Positions 46,642 through 54,260 of a stretch of 64,000 nucleotides of DNA are shown here, one piece after another. Positions within the stretch are counted from its first letter, which is position 1, and each line of letters opens with the position of its first letter. Source of the stretch: Robinsoniella peoriensis (GTDB lineage: Bacteria; Bacillota; Clostridia; Lachnospirales; Lachnospiraceae); assembly GCF_042680125.1 (NCBI RefSeq), contig NZ_JBHTNY010000012.1; one strand, given 5' to 3'. The notes beneath the pieces are model-generated. The model was not told where the DNA came from. It worked only from the letters and a program-made list of their open reading frames with translations, and searched no databases. A program made the translations under genes and the position numbers.

Positions 46642-47094
46642 ATGAAAGTAGTTATTAAGAAGATCCCGGAGGACAAAATAGAATATGCGGCGCTGCATGT
46701 GCATGAATTAACACCTCAGGCTGAACAGATTTCATCATATATTGAAAATGAAGAATATAATGCGGTCATTGTTCCATGTACTGCGGACGGGAAGATTTAC
46801 AGGATCCCAAGTGAAAGTATTTATATAATTGAATCGGTTGACAATGTCCAATATGTTCATACCAGAGAGAAGATATTTGAATCTGCGAAAAAATTGTATG
46901 AGTTAGAAAAACTGCTCCCTGTAAAATTTGTCAGAGTTTCGAAATCTGTAATTCTGCATTTGAATAAAGTCAGCGTTTACAGTCCCCTGGCAAATGGACT
47001 TATGAAGGCGGAGCTGGATAACGGGGCATCTGTATATATTTCAAGAAAATATTTAAAAGATCTGAGAGCGTTAATTCGGGAGGGATTACGATGA
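46642..47094 (+). CDS. LytTR-domain DNA-binding regulator
   Basis: 150 residues: a short N-terminal helical part and a LytTR domain (about 50-148) with IYIIESVDNVQYVHTREK, VKFVRVSKSVILHLNKVS and VYISRKYLKDLRALI. Stand-alone LytTR proteins of this size form LytTR Regulatory Systems with a co-transcribed membrane inhibitor (for example HdrRM and BrsRM in streptococci). The next gene overlaps by 4 bp (ATGA) and encodes a membrane protein, matching that layout. RBS GGGAGGGG precedes ATG 46642. Confidence 0.9.
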   Translation: MKVVIKKIPEDKIEYAALHVHELTPQAEQISSYIENEEYNAVIVPCTADGKIYRIPSESIYIIESVDNVQYVHTREKIFESAKKLYELEKLLPVKFVRVSKSVILHLNKVSVYSPLANGLMKAELDNGASVYISRKYLKDLRALIREGLR

Positions 47095-47732
47095 GTGTGG
47101 AAAATCGAAAAGAATGTGGATTAAAGGGCAGCATTTTGGGTTTAGTGTTAATGATGAGTTCACTTTTAGTAGTGAGTTTCACCGGTGATGCAGCGGGCAT
47201 TGTTCTGGCGCTGCCATATATGCCTGTTATCTTGGCTGGTTACCTGATATTGGGTGTCTTTTTCTGGTGGATACATGGAAGAACGCCAAAAGAACACAGT
47301 CTGTTAACCGGTGCAGCATCCAGCTATCTGGTGTTTCTTGTAGTAGTAGCGGTGATGACGATAGCTGCGTTTTTGACGCAGACAGTGCGTTACGTGATAC
47401 TGGTAAATATTGTAGTATTGTTTGTGCTGTGGCTGATGGAATACGTATCTTTAAAAAAAATAGCAGATGAGCTGAATCAGGGAATGCCTCAAGGCAGATC
47501 TGCGTTAGTGGTAGATCTGGATGAAAAGCCAGCTACCATGGAAGCCTATTTTCATGAAATTGAAAAATACTGTGAAGCCAATCACTGGAATCTGGAATAT
47601 ATCAAAAAAGAGAAACCGGCTCTAATCAGGATAAATGGTAAAAAGTACGCTGTAAAAATGGGATTGTATTATACACCTATTGGAACGATTGTGTATACAA
47701 TGACCTTTTCCAGCGCAGGTGAGCAGGATTAA
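47091..47732 (+). CDS. Four-helix membrane protein, probable inhibitor partner of the LytTR regulator
   Basis: 213 residues. Four predicted membrane helices in two hairpins (about 13-60 and 72-118) and a soluble C-terminal region (about 125-213). The C-terminal region includes YFHEIEKYCEANHWNLEYI and is not a domain I recognise. Translationally coupled to the LytTR gene through ATGA. In LytTR Regulatory Systems, such partners hold the regulator inactive at the membrane; that role is inferred from context. Confidence 0.7.
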   Translation: MSVENRKECGLKGSILGLVLMMSSLLVVSFTGDAAGIVLALPYMPVILAGYLILGVFFWWIHGRTPKEHSLLTGAASSYLVFLVVVAVMTIAAFLTQTVRYVILVNIVVLFVLWLMEYVSLKKIADELNQGMPQGRSALVVDLDEKPATMEAYFHEIEKYCEANHWNLEYIKKEKPALIRINGKKYAVKMGLYYTPIGTIVYTMTFSSAGEQD

Positions 47733-47747
47733 TAACTGAGACTGTAA

Positions 47748-47790
47748 GGGGAAGAAACGCCAAAATTTAATTTTCTGGTGTGTCTTCCCC
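47748..47790. terminator. Bidirectional hairpin between converging genes
   Basis: GGGGAAGA (47748-47755) pairs with TCTTCCCC (47783-47790), with an inner AAAATT/AATTTT stem. It lies between the plus-strand membrane gene and the minus-strand DUF4097 gene. Neither side has a long T-run. Confidence 0.6.
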
Positions 47791-47802
47791 TCTTAAGAAA
47801 AT

Positions 47803-48795
47803 TTACCGGATAAATGCAACATCAATACGTCCATTGCTGGTCTTCGCAACAAGATGTTTTTTCTGATCCGGATATTTACTGTTCGGCAGATTATTAGAAC
47901 CATTTACCGTGTGGCTCTGGATAGCGTAATCACGGATATCACCGATGATGGTACCTCTGACAGCACCATTGCTGGTTCTCATTACAATGTTATCTCCAGT
48001 CAGGTTCTTACCTTCTACGGCACCATTGCGTGTAGAGAGCAGGAGTCCGAATGTAAAAGTACATCCAAATGCAGTAACACGGCCATTGTTCGTCACGGCC
48101 TCCAACTGGTCACCGGATAGGTTATTCAGATCCAAAGATGCATTGGTACTCTGTATTAGAACGGAATTGCAATGGATGTCGTCAACCCTGATCCGCGCAT
48201 TACTGGTAATAAATTGTGAATTGGTCAGATGTTTCAATCCGTTTACAGAAATTGAAGCATTGGAGGATTTCACCCTCAGATTACCTGCAAAATCTACGGG
48301 AACTTCCAGAGTTAGTATCCAGGGACCACGGAAGAGATTGCGCCAGTTCCAGGAAAGGAAGTTACGCATGGTATGGCGGAAGTTAAATTCCCCGTCATGT
48401 TCTGTAAAGGAAACGTAATCACAGTCTTCCCGTGGATTAAATAGTACCCGGATGGGACCGGAGGTCACGGGAATTACTTCAATTCGTACATTTTCGGCTT
48501 CCACGTTAATTGTGTGTATGGGAGTAGAGGATGCATAACCCGCATCTTGAATGTTTTCCTGCCCGGTATTAGTTTGGGTATATCTCGGTCTGCCGATTTC
48601 CCTGTATTCTTCTTTAATTCGTTTGACAATGGATTCGACGGTACCAAATCCGGCAATGATATTTTCTTCATCACGCCCCAGCTCCAGACCGTCACAGATC
48701 AATTCCTGATAATATTCTTTTAACTGCTCTTTGTCAGCGTCTGGTATCTCCGATAATTGTTCCATTAATTCTTTGAAAAATTCTGCTTGCTTCAT
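47803..48795 (-). CDS. HAAS (DUF1700)-DUF4097 protein, PadR-associated
   Basis: 330 residues from ATG at 48795, behind AGGAGGG on the minus strand. The N-terminal helical HAAS-type domain (about 1-65: MKQAEFFKELMEQLSEIP, GFGTVESIVKRIKEEY) is the part linked with PadR regulators. The rest (about 95-330) is a DUF4097 beta-solenoid with repeating units such as SSNASISVNGL, TNNGRVTAFGC and RTSNGAVRGTI. No membrane helix, which such proteins often have. It overlaps the padR gene by 4 bp (ATGA). Function is unknown; the HAAS part probably modulates or is modulated by the PadR protein. Confidence 0.82.
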   Translation of the reverse strand: MKQAEFFKELMEQLSEIPDADKEQLKEYYQELICDGLELGRDEENIIAGFGTVESIVKRIKEEYREIGRPRYTQTNTGQENIQDAGYASSTPIHTINVEAENVRIEVIPVTSGPIRVLFNPREDCDYVSFTEHDGEFNFRHTMRNFLSWNWRNLFRGPWILTLEVPVDFAGNLRVKSSNASISVNGLKHLTNSQFITSNARIRVDDIHCNSVLIQSTNASLDLNNLSGDQLEAVTNNGRVTAFGCTFTFGLLLSTRNGAVEGKNLTGDNIVMRTSNGAVRGTIIGDIRDYAIQSHTVNGSNNLPNSKYPDQKKHLVAKTSNGRIDVAFIR

Positions 48796-49115
48796 AGTGA
48801 TCCCTCCTGGCTGTTTTTTTCTATGAAAGTGTAAATTTGTTTCATTTCTTCCCACTCGTTTAAAAATTCCTGAATCTTTGCAATACCTGTATCCGTAATT
48901 TTATAATATTTACGGGTGCGCCCGTTGTATTCCTGCTTATATGTTGTGAGACTGCCCGTGGATTCCAGTCGTTTTAAGATAGGATATAAGGTTGATTCGG
49001 AAATCTCAATACATTTTGAAACCTCTCCATTGATCAAATATCCATAAGACGGACCTTGTTTTAAGACGGACAATACACAGATATCCAGCAGACCCTTTTT
49101 TCTTTGCGTATCCAT
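48792..49115 (-). CDS. PadR-family transcriptional regulator
   Basis: 107 residues: one winged helix. It reads KGLLDICVLSVLKQGPSYGY, then STLYPILKRLESTGSL, then GRTRKYYKITDTG, all diagnostic of short PadR repressors. It is first in the minus-strand pair with the HAAS-DUF4097 gene. An 18-bp perfect palindrome overlaps its own -10, so autorepression is likely. Confidence 0.92.
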   Translation of the reverse strand: MDTQRKKGLLDICVLSVLKQGPSYGYLINGEVSKCIEISESTLYPILKRLESTGSLTTYKQEYNGRTRKYYKITDTGIAKIQEFLNEWEEMKQIYTFIEKNSQEGSL

Positions 49116-49155
49116 GTAATACCTCCTGATACCCTGTTATGCATACTATGTATTG

Positions 49156-49173
49156 TATACTATGCATAGTATA
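49156..49173 (-). promoter_or_regulatory. Probable PadR operator
   Basis: TATACTATGCATAGTATA is a perfect 18-bp palindrome covering the -10 hexamer, with a degenerate further copy (GCATACTATGTA, 49141-49152) beside it. ACTATG half-sites fit PadR-type operators. Confidence 0.65.
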
Positions 49174-49196
49174 GTATTGTGGTTAAAAAATGTCAA
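49168..49196 (-). promoter_or_regulatory. Promoter of the padR operon
   Basis: On the minus strand, TTGACA (49196-49191), 17-bp spacer, TATACT (49173-49168). Confidence 0.8.
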
Positions 49197-49249
49197 GAGG
49201 TTTTTTTGTTTTAATTTTGCCGTTTATCTGCCTTGAAAGCCAGCAGACT

Positions 49250-49834
49250 CTAAAATTCCAGAAGTTTCAGAAGACACTCCTTTAATTCTTCAGTATAAAA
49301 GGAGTATCGTGGATTTTTAAGCCATACAAAGGACATTGCATAATTATCAATCAGGCAACGCCAGATGTTGGCAATGGTATTTGCACGGGTTAAAGACATA
49401 CCAGGGCAGGATTTTCTGATATAATTCAGCATTAATTCTGTAGCCTGGCCTGCCCATATATGTAAAAGTGGATAATTATAAGATATAGCAAGTTTCTGGC
49501 TGATCGGATAAAGCTTGATGGTTATTTCATTGTGTCCATAGTCATATGCTTTCTTTATAATATAATCAACCATTTCTTCGCCGGAGGGGTCTTTGGGTGC
49601 GAATGTTATCATTTGTCTGGTATGTCCGGAAACATACTCATCCCAGATCTCAATAAACAGAATCTCTTTGCCTTTAAAATGTTTATAAAAGGTTCCAAGT
49701 GAGCATCCGGCGTCTTTCACGATGTCATTGATACTAGTATCATCAAAGCCATTTTCCAAAAAGAGATGAAGCGAGATGTCTTTAATTTTCTTATGTATTT
49801 TGTGATATTTCAATTCTTTTGCTAAACTGGCCAT
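49250..49834 (-). CDS. TetR-family transcriptional regulator
   Basis: 194 residues. The helix-turn-helix (about 17-50) reads ISLHLFLENGFDDTSINDIV, then CSLGTFYKHFKGKEIL. The C-terminal ligand-binding part is unique, as usual. It lies just downstream of a MATE exporter gene on the same strand. A 14-bp sequence (ATTATGTAAGTAGG read on the plus strand) occurs upstream of both genes, at 49875-49888 and 51352-51365. It is the probable repressor of the exporter. Confidence 0.9.
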   Translation of the reverse strand: MASLAKELKYHKIHKKIKDISLHLFLENGFDDTSINDIVKDAGCSLGTFYKHFKGKEILFIEIWDEYVSGHTRQMITFAPKDPSGEEMVDYIIKKAYDYGHNEITIKLYPISQKLAISYNYPLLHIWAGQATELMLNYIRKSCPGMSLTRANTIANIWRCLIDNYAMSFVWLKNPRYSFYTEELKECLLKLLEF

Positions 49835-49961
49835 TTTGTCGTCCTTCTCGTTTGTATGTTAGAGGTTATGTAAAATTATGTAAGTAGGTCTTTGTCCAAA
49901 ATGTACATTAAATGGAATAAATTATACAAAGAGTACGTCATAAATGACATTATAGCTGATT

Positions 49962-51302
49962 TTAAGAATGGTGTCGAGTGAAAAAGCTGTTATATTTGTA
50001 GTAAAATAGTCCGGCGGCATCTGCCAGAAACCAACCGATGGGGATTGCCCACCAGATACCTAAAAGCCCAATGGAAGGAACCGGAGCCAAAATATATGCC
50101 AGCAAAACACGGGTTCCCAGCGATATTACGGTGAGAACCACGGAAATTCCCGGTTTTCCAATACCCCGGTACAGACCGTAGAGAAGGAAGAGACATCCGA
50201 TACCACAGTAGCACATGCCTTCAATGCGAAGATATTGAGTGCCGATGGAAATAATTTCCTGCTCCTGCGGCTGGATAAAAATCAGCATCAGTTTATCAGC
50301 AAAGATAAATACAGTTGCTGAAATAAAAAGGCAGAATATTACTGCGGTGCCAATCGCAGACCGGATGCCCTGGCGGATTCTTTCCGTTTTTTTAGCCCCA
50401 AAGTTCTGGGCAATAAAGGTAGAAAAAGCATTACCAAAGTCCTGTACCGGCATGTAGGCAAACGAATCTATTTTTACTGCGGCGGCGAAGGCGGCCATAA
50501 CCTGAACACCGAAGCTGTTAACCAATCCCTGAATCATTAGGATTCCAAAGTTCATGATGGATTGCTGGATACAGGTAAGGGATGAGTATTGTATAATATC
50601 TCTTGTTAATTCCCGGTTAAATTGCAGGTGCCGCTTTTTAAGCCTTATATTCGGCAGGCATTTCAGGCAGTAAACAGAAATACCGGCAGCAGAGATGCCC
50701 TGTGCGATTACAGTTGCCAGAGCGGCACCGCTGACTCCCATATGAAATGTAAGAACAAACAGTAAATCCAGGAGGATGTTTATCATTGCTGAAACAGCCA
50801 GAAAAATCAGCGGAGCCATGGAGTTGCCCATGCTTCGCAGCAGGGCCGCAAAATAATTATAGAGAAAGGTAAACATGATGCCAAAAAATATAATGCGCAG
50901 ATAGTCTTCTGTCTCTGTCAAAATATCTGATGGTATCTGCAGCAGAGAAAGCAAAGGGGAAAGCAGGCATAAAACAGCGATATTTATAATGAGACTGACC
51001 GATCCAATCAGAACAAATGATATAAAAATACTGTTTTTTAAGCGTTCCATGTCCTGACCGCCGAACAGCATAGAAAAAACAATTCCGCTTCCCATACATA
51101 ATCCTAGAATAATGGATGTCAAAAATACCATAAGTGTAAAAGAAGAGCCGACAGCTGCCAGAGGGCCTGCACCCAGGTATTTTCCCACAATCAAAGTATC
51201 GGCTACATTATAGAGCTGCTGGAGCAGGTTACCAAGAATCATGGGCACTGCAAAGCGGAGCATGACAGAAGTAACCTTTCCGGTTGTAAGATCTTTTTGC
51301 AT
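49962..51302 (-). CDS. MATE-family multidrug efflux protein
   Basis: 446 residues, twelve predicted membrane helices in two related halves, normal MATE length. Landmarks: MLRFAVPMILGNLLQQLYN, VADTLIVGKYLGAGPLAAVG and, in the second half, IDSFAYMPVQDFGNAFSTFIAQNFGAK. It exports cationic drugs or metabolites with sodium or proton exchange. AGGAGG precedes the start codon. TTACGAAACGTAA (51327-51339), a palindrome, lies just upstream and could be a regulator site. Confidence 0.93.
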   Translation of the reverse strand: MQKDLTTGKVTSVMLRFAVPMILGNLLQQLYNVADTLIVGKYLGAGPLAAVGSSFTLMVFLTSIILGLCMGSGIVFSMLFGGQDMERLKNSIFISFVLIGSVSLIINIAVLCLLSPLLSLLQIPSDILTETEDYLRIIFFGIMFTFLYNYFAALLRSMGNSMAPLIFLAVSAMINILLDLLFVLTFHMGVSGAALATVIAQGISAAGISVYCLKCLPNIRLKKRHLQFNRELTRDIIQYSSLTCIQQSIMNFGILMIQGLVNSFGVQVMAAFAAAVKIDSFAYMPVQDFGNAFSTFIAQNFGAKKTERIRQGIRSAIGTAVIFCLFISATVFIFADKLMLIFIQPQEQEIISIGTQYLRIEGMCYCGIGCLFLLYGLYRGIGKPGISVVLTVISLGTRVLLAYILAPVPSIGLLGIWWAIPIGWFLADAAGLFYYKYNSFFTRHHS

Positions 51303-51326
51303 AATATCCTCCTGGTTCTACGTAAC

Positions 51327-51365
51327 TTACGAAACGTAATATAAAATATTCATTATGTAAGTAGG
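51327..51365 (-). promoter_or_regulatory. Candidate operator region of the MATE gene
   Basis: Contains the palindrome TTACG-AAA-CGTAA (51327-51339) and the 14-bp sequence also present before the tetR gene (51352-51365). Candidate TetR sites. Confidence 0.4.
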
Positions 51366-51427
51366 GTAACATTTTGAAACAGGGATGTCAAACGAAAAGT
51401 GAAAAGTGGTACAGGGCTTAAAAAATC

Positions 51428-51456
51428 TTGTGATATAACGCAGAAAATGATATGAT
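51428..51456 (+). promoter_or_regulatory. Possible promoter of the Lrp-like gene
   Basis: TTGTGA (51428-51433), 17-bp spacer, TATGAT (51451-51456). Confidence 0.45.
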
Positions 51457-51529
51457 TAATGGTACTATAAAAAGCAGTACATTGGAACATACAAAGATAG
51501 TTATTACCAGGAAAGAAGGGGCAGGCAGA

Positions 51530-51988
51530 ATGTTCTTAAGCGGTCTGGATGAAATAGATCAAAAAATTACAGCATTACTGTTACATAATGCAAGAATGTC
51601 TTATTCGGATATCGGTGAAGCAGTGGGGCTTTCCCGGGTAGCGGTAAAGTCCAGAATTCAGGCACTGGAGGAAAGGGGTGTGATTGAGGAGTACACAACG
51701 GTAATCAACCCCCAGAAGATAACCGGTGCCATATCCTGCTATTTTGAGATAGAAATGAAACCCGGTAAACGACCGGAGATTATCCGGATTCTAAAAGAGA
51801 ATGATACGGTAACCCAGATCTACCAGGTTTCCGGAAAATGTAAGCTTCATGTCCATGCAGTTGCAGCGGGGCATGAGGAAATGGAAATGTTTTTAAAAGA
51901 AGTTATATACAAGCTTCCGGGTGTGACTGACCTGAGCTGCAACATTATATTATCCAGGATAAAGGATATTAAAGGACTTCGGTTATAA
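51530..51988 (+). CDS. Lrp/AsnC-family regulator
   Basis: 152 residues from ATG 51530 (upstream in-frame start at 51452 lacks a ribosome site and would add 26 unrelated residues). The HTH (about 5-60) reads LDEIDQKITALLLHNARMSY, then IGEAVGLSRVAVKSRIQALE. The ligand-binding RAM domain (about 70-150) has ISCYFEIEMKPG and IYQVSGKCKLHVHAVA. It is a single regulator upstream of the JetABC cluster; the 50-bp gap before jetA does not exclude co-transcription. Lrp-type proteins usually sense amino acids. Confidence 0.92.
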   Translation: MFLSGLDEIDQKITALLLHNARMSYSDIGEAVGLSRVAVKSRIQALEERGVIEEYTTVINPQKITGAISCYFEIEMKPGKRPEIIRILKENDTVTQIYQVSGKCKLHVHAVAAGHEEMEMFLKEVIYKLPGVTDLSCNIILSRIKDIKGLRL

Positions 51989-52038
51989 ACACGCTATGGT
52001 GGTACAGTCTTAATATAATAAATACAAGAAGGTAAAGT

Positions 52039-53391
52039 ATGCAGTTACTAAATGAAATACCAGAAAGCTTCTGGAGTCTGTTCCGTTCTCCCAATCGGAA
52101 TACATACATGGAAGCTTTACTGAAGATAAATGAAGAATACCAATATAACAGTTATTTCTTAAGCAGGGAGGTCTGTATTCAGATACTTGGGGACTATTTT
52201 GCACAGCGGCGGGTAATGATGCAGAAGGAGGAACTGGAGTCTGAACTGGATATACTGGAACCACCGGCCACCAGGATACTGAACTGGCTGCTGAAAGCCC
52301 AGTGGCTGAAGAAGCTGGATGATTACTATATGCAGGTAACCAACATTATAATTCCGGATTATGCCGCCATTTTTATTGATGCATTTGAACGACTGAACAG
52401 TGATGAAGAAGATGACACGCAAATCTATATCCAGAATATCTATGCAATTCTCTTTTCTTTTAAAAATGATCCCCGGGCAAATACCAGTCTATTAAAAACA
52501 GCACTAGTGAATGTACGAAAGCTGAATAAATCCCTGCAGGATATGCTCCACAATATGGATAAGTTTTTCACCAGCCTTCTGGAACAGAAAAATTATGCAG
52601 ATCTGTTAAAGGAGCATCTGGAGGGGTATGTAGAAGAGATCATCAACAAGAAATACCATATCCTGAAAACATCTGACAACTTTTATCTGTATAAAACCGA
52701 TATTAAAGGATGGATACGGGAGATGCAGTCGGATATGGAGTGGATTTCACTGATGAGCCGGCGGGAGCAAAAAGAAATCAACGAGGGGGATATGCTGCGC
52801 ATACTGGATGATATCGAGCGGGGATTTGATGATATTGAACATCGGATTTCCTTTATGGACAGAGAGCATATGAAATACGTGCGGGCTACCGTAACCAGGC
52901 TGAATTATCTCCTGAATGGGGAGGCAGACAGGCGGGGGCTGGTTATTCAGCTGTTAAATGAACTGTCAGCTGGTCAGGGGCAGGAAGATAAAATTAAAGA
53001 AGTATCCGCTAGGATGAATTTGTCTTCTTTTGAAATTCTCTCTGATAAATCCCTCTATAAAAAGAGGCGGGCGAAAAGCAGCTTTCATGCAGAGAACAGG
53101 TCTGAGGAAGTCAGAGAAGAGTTAAGCAGGGAAGAAATTTTAAAACTCAACCAGCTGCATAACCGGTATAGCAAAAAGCAGATTGAAGAATTTATTGAAA
53201 ACAGGATGGAAAATGGCAGGATGAAGGTATCAGATTCCATGATAGAGACTATTGAGGAGTTTGAACAGCTCATCCTTGCATATGACTATGCCATCCGAAA
53301 GGGCAGCGGCTTTGCGGTGGAAAGCCAGGAAGTGGAATTTATTGAAAATGGGAAGTACCGCTACCCTAATCTGATGTTTGTGAAAAAGTAA
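52039..53391 (+). CDS. jetA: JetA/MksF-like kleisin subunit of a Wadjet/MksBEF-type SMC complex
   Basis: 450 residues, soluble and helical. N-terminal winged-helix-like region (about 1-110: FWSLFRSPNRNTYMEALL, ILNWLLKAQWLKK), long helical middle and a C-terminal segment ending RYPNLMFVKK, all features of the JetA family (DUF5716-type). It is the kleisin that bridges the two SMC heads. jetB follows 41 bp downstream and jetC overlaps jetB, the standard jetA-B-C order. Known Wadjet cuts circular plasmids only with JetD, which is absent here. RBS AAGAAGG precedes ATG 52039. Confidence 0.85.
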   Translation: MQLLNEIPESFWSLFRSPNRNTYMEALLKINEEYQYNSYFLSREVCIQILGDYFAQRRVMMQKEELESELDILEPPATRILNWLLKAQWLKKLDDYYMQVTNIIIPDYAAIFIDAFERLNSDEEDDTQIYIQNIYAILFSFKNDPRANTSLLKTALVNVRKLNKSLQDMLHNMDKFFTSLLEQKNYADLLKEHLEGYVEEIINKKYHILKTSDNFYLYKTDIKGWIREMQSDMEWISLMSRREQKEINEGDMLRILDDIERGFDDIEHRISFMDREHMKYVRATVTRLNYLLNGEADRRGLVIQLLNELSAGQGQEDKIKEVSARMNLSSFEILSDKSLYKKRRAKSSFHAENRSEEVREELSREEILKLNQLHNRYSKKQIEEFIENRMENGRMKVSDSMIETIEEFEQLILAYDYAIRKGSGFAVESQEVEFIENGKYRYPNLMFVKK

Positions 53392-53398
53392 AGTACAC

Positions 53399-53422
53399 AG
53401 GAAAGAAGACAGGAAAGAAGAC
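53399..53422 (+). repeat. 12-bp direct repeat in the jetA-jetB gap
   Basis: AGGAAAGAAGAC occurs twice in tandem just before the jetB start. It probably provides, or duplicates, a purine-rich ribosome site. Confidence 0.7.
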
Positions 53423-53432
53423 AGGTATAAAA

Positions 53433-54260
53433 ATGATTACGTATTACGATGAATTATCACTGGAAGAAAGGCAGGAAGTAACTGCAGTAATCCAGACTTT
53501 ATATAAACAGACGTTTCTTTTAGAGCGGAAATTTGATAAGAGAACGGGCAGATTCCAGTTTAATAAAGATTACCGGATCTGTAATAAACACCTGGAGTTT
53601 GTCAGGGAATATCTGGCAGTCAGCGGTATTGCGCTACTGGATAACAGCCAGGGCGGGATTATATATATACAGGGTGAAAATATTGTGGGGGAAAAGCTGC
53701 CAAGGCTGGCAACACTTTATATTCTCCTCCTGAAATTAATCTATGATGAACAGATGTCAGCCGCATCTACCAGCGTAAATATCTATACGACTCTGGGAGA
53801 TCTGAATGAACGGGTAGGGAGTTTTCATTTGCTGAAGGACAGGCCGTCAAATACAGAAGTGCGGAGGGCTGTTGCGCTGCTTAAAAAGTATCAGATTGTA
53901 GAGCCCCTGGATGCCATGGAAGAACTGGATCAAAATGCACGCCTGATTATATATCCCTGCGTAAATGTAGTTCTGATGACAGATGATATCCGAGCCATGT
54001 TAGAAGCGCTTAAGGCAGAACCGTCAGAAAAGTTTATGGAAACAGAGGAAGCTGGAGACGATGACGGAACAGGAGAAGCAGCAGGAATAGAAGAAGCATA
54101 CGGAACAGGAGAAGCAGCAGGAACAAAAGAAGCATACGGAATAGGAGAAGCAGCAGGAACTGAAGAAATAGAAGGAACTGAAGAAATAGAAGAAATAGCA
54201 GATGCTGATGAAACAGAAGGAGACGAAGATGAGGGAACCGATGACGAAAATGAAGCATAA
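53433..54260 (+). CDS. jetB: JetB/MksE-like KITE subunit with an acidic repeat tail
   Basis: 275 residues. The DUF4194 (JetB/MksE) domain covers about 1-205: TFLLERKFDKRTGRFQFNKD, then LDNSQGGIIYIQGENI and RPSNTEVRRAVALLKKYQIV. It forms the tandem winged-helix KITE subunit that binds JetA and DNA. Residues about 206-275 are an Asp/Glu/Gly/Ala/Thr tail made by 36-bp DNA repeats; this tail is not part of the usual family domain. The jetC gene starts inside the tail-coding region. Confidence 0.87.
   Translation: MITYYDELSLEERQEVTAVIQTLYKQTFLLERKFDKRTGRFQFNKDYRICNKHLEFVREYLAVSGIALLDNSQGGIIYIQGENIVGEKLPRLATLYILLLKLIYDEQMSAASTSVNIYTTLGDLNERVGSFHLLKDRPSNTEVRRAVALLKKYQIVEPLDAMEELDQNARLIIYPCVNVVLMTDDIRAMLEALKAEPSEKFMETEEAGDDDGTGEAAGIEEAYGTGEAAGTKEAYGIGEAAGTEEIEGTEEIEEIADADETEGDEDEGTDDENEA
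54066..54173 (+). repeat. Three 36-bp tandem repeats coding the acidic tail of JetB
   Basis: Units at 54066-54101, 54102-54137 and 54138-54173, each beginning ggaayaggagaagcagcagg. Each unit encodes GTGEAAGIEEAY-like 12-mers, followed by partial copies (GTEEIE). Repeat number may vary between strains. Confidence 0.88.
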
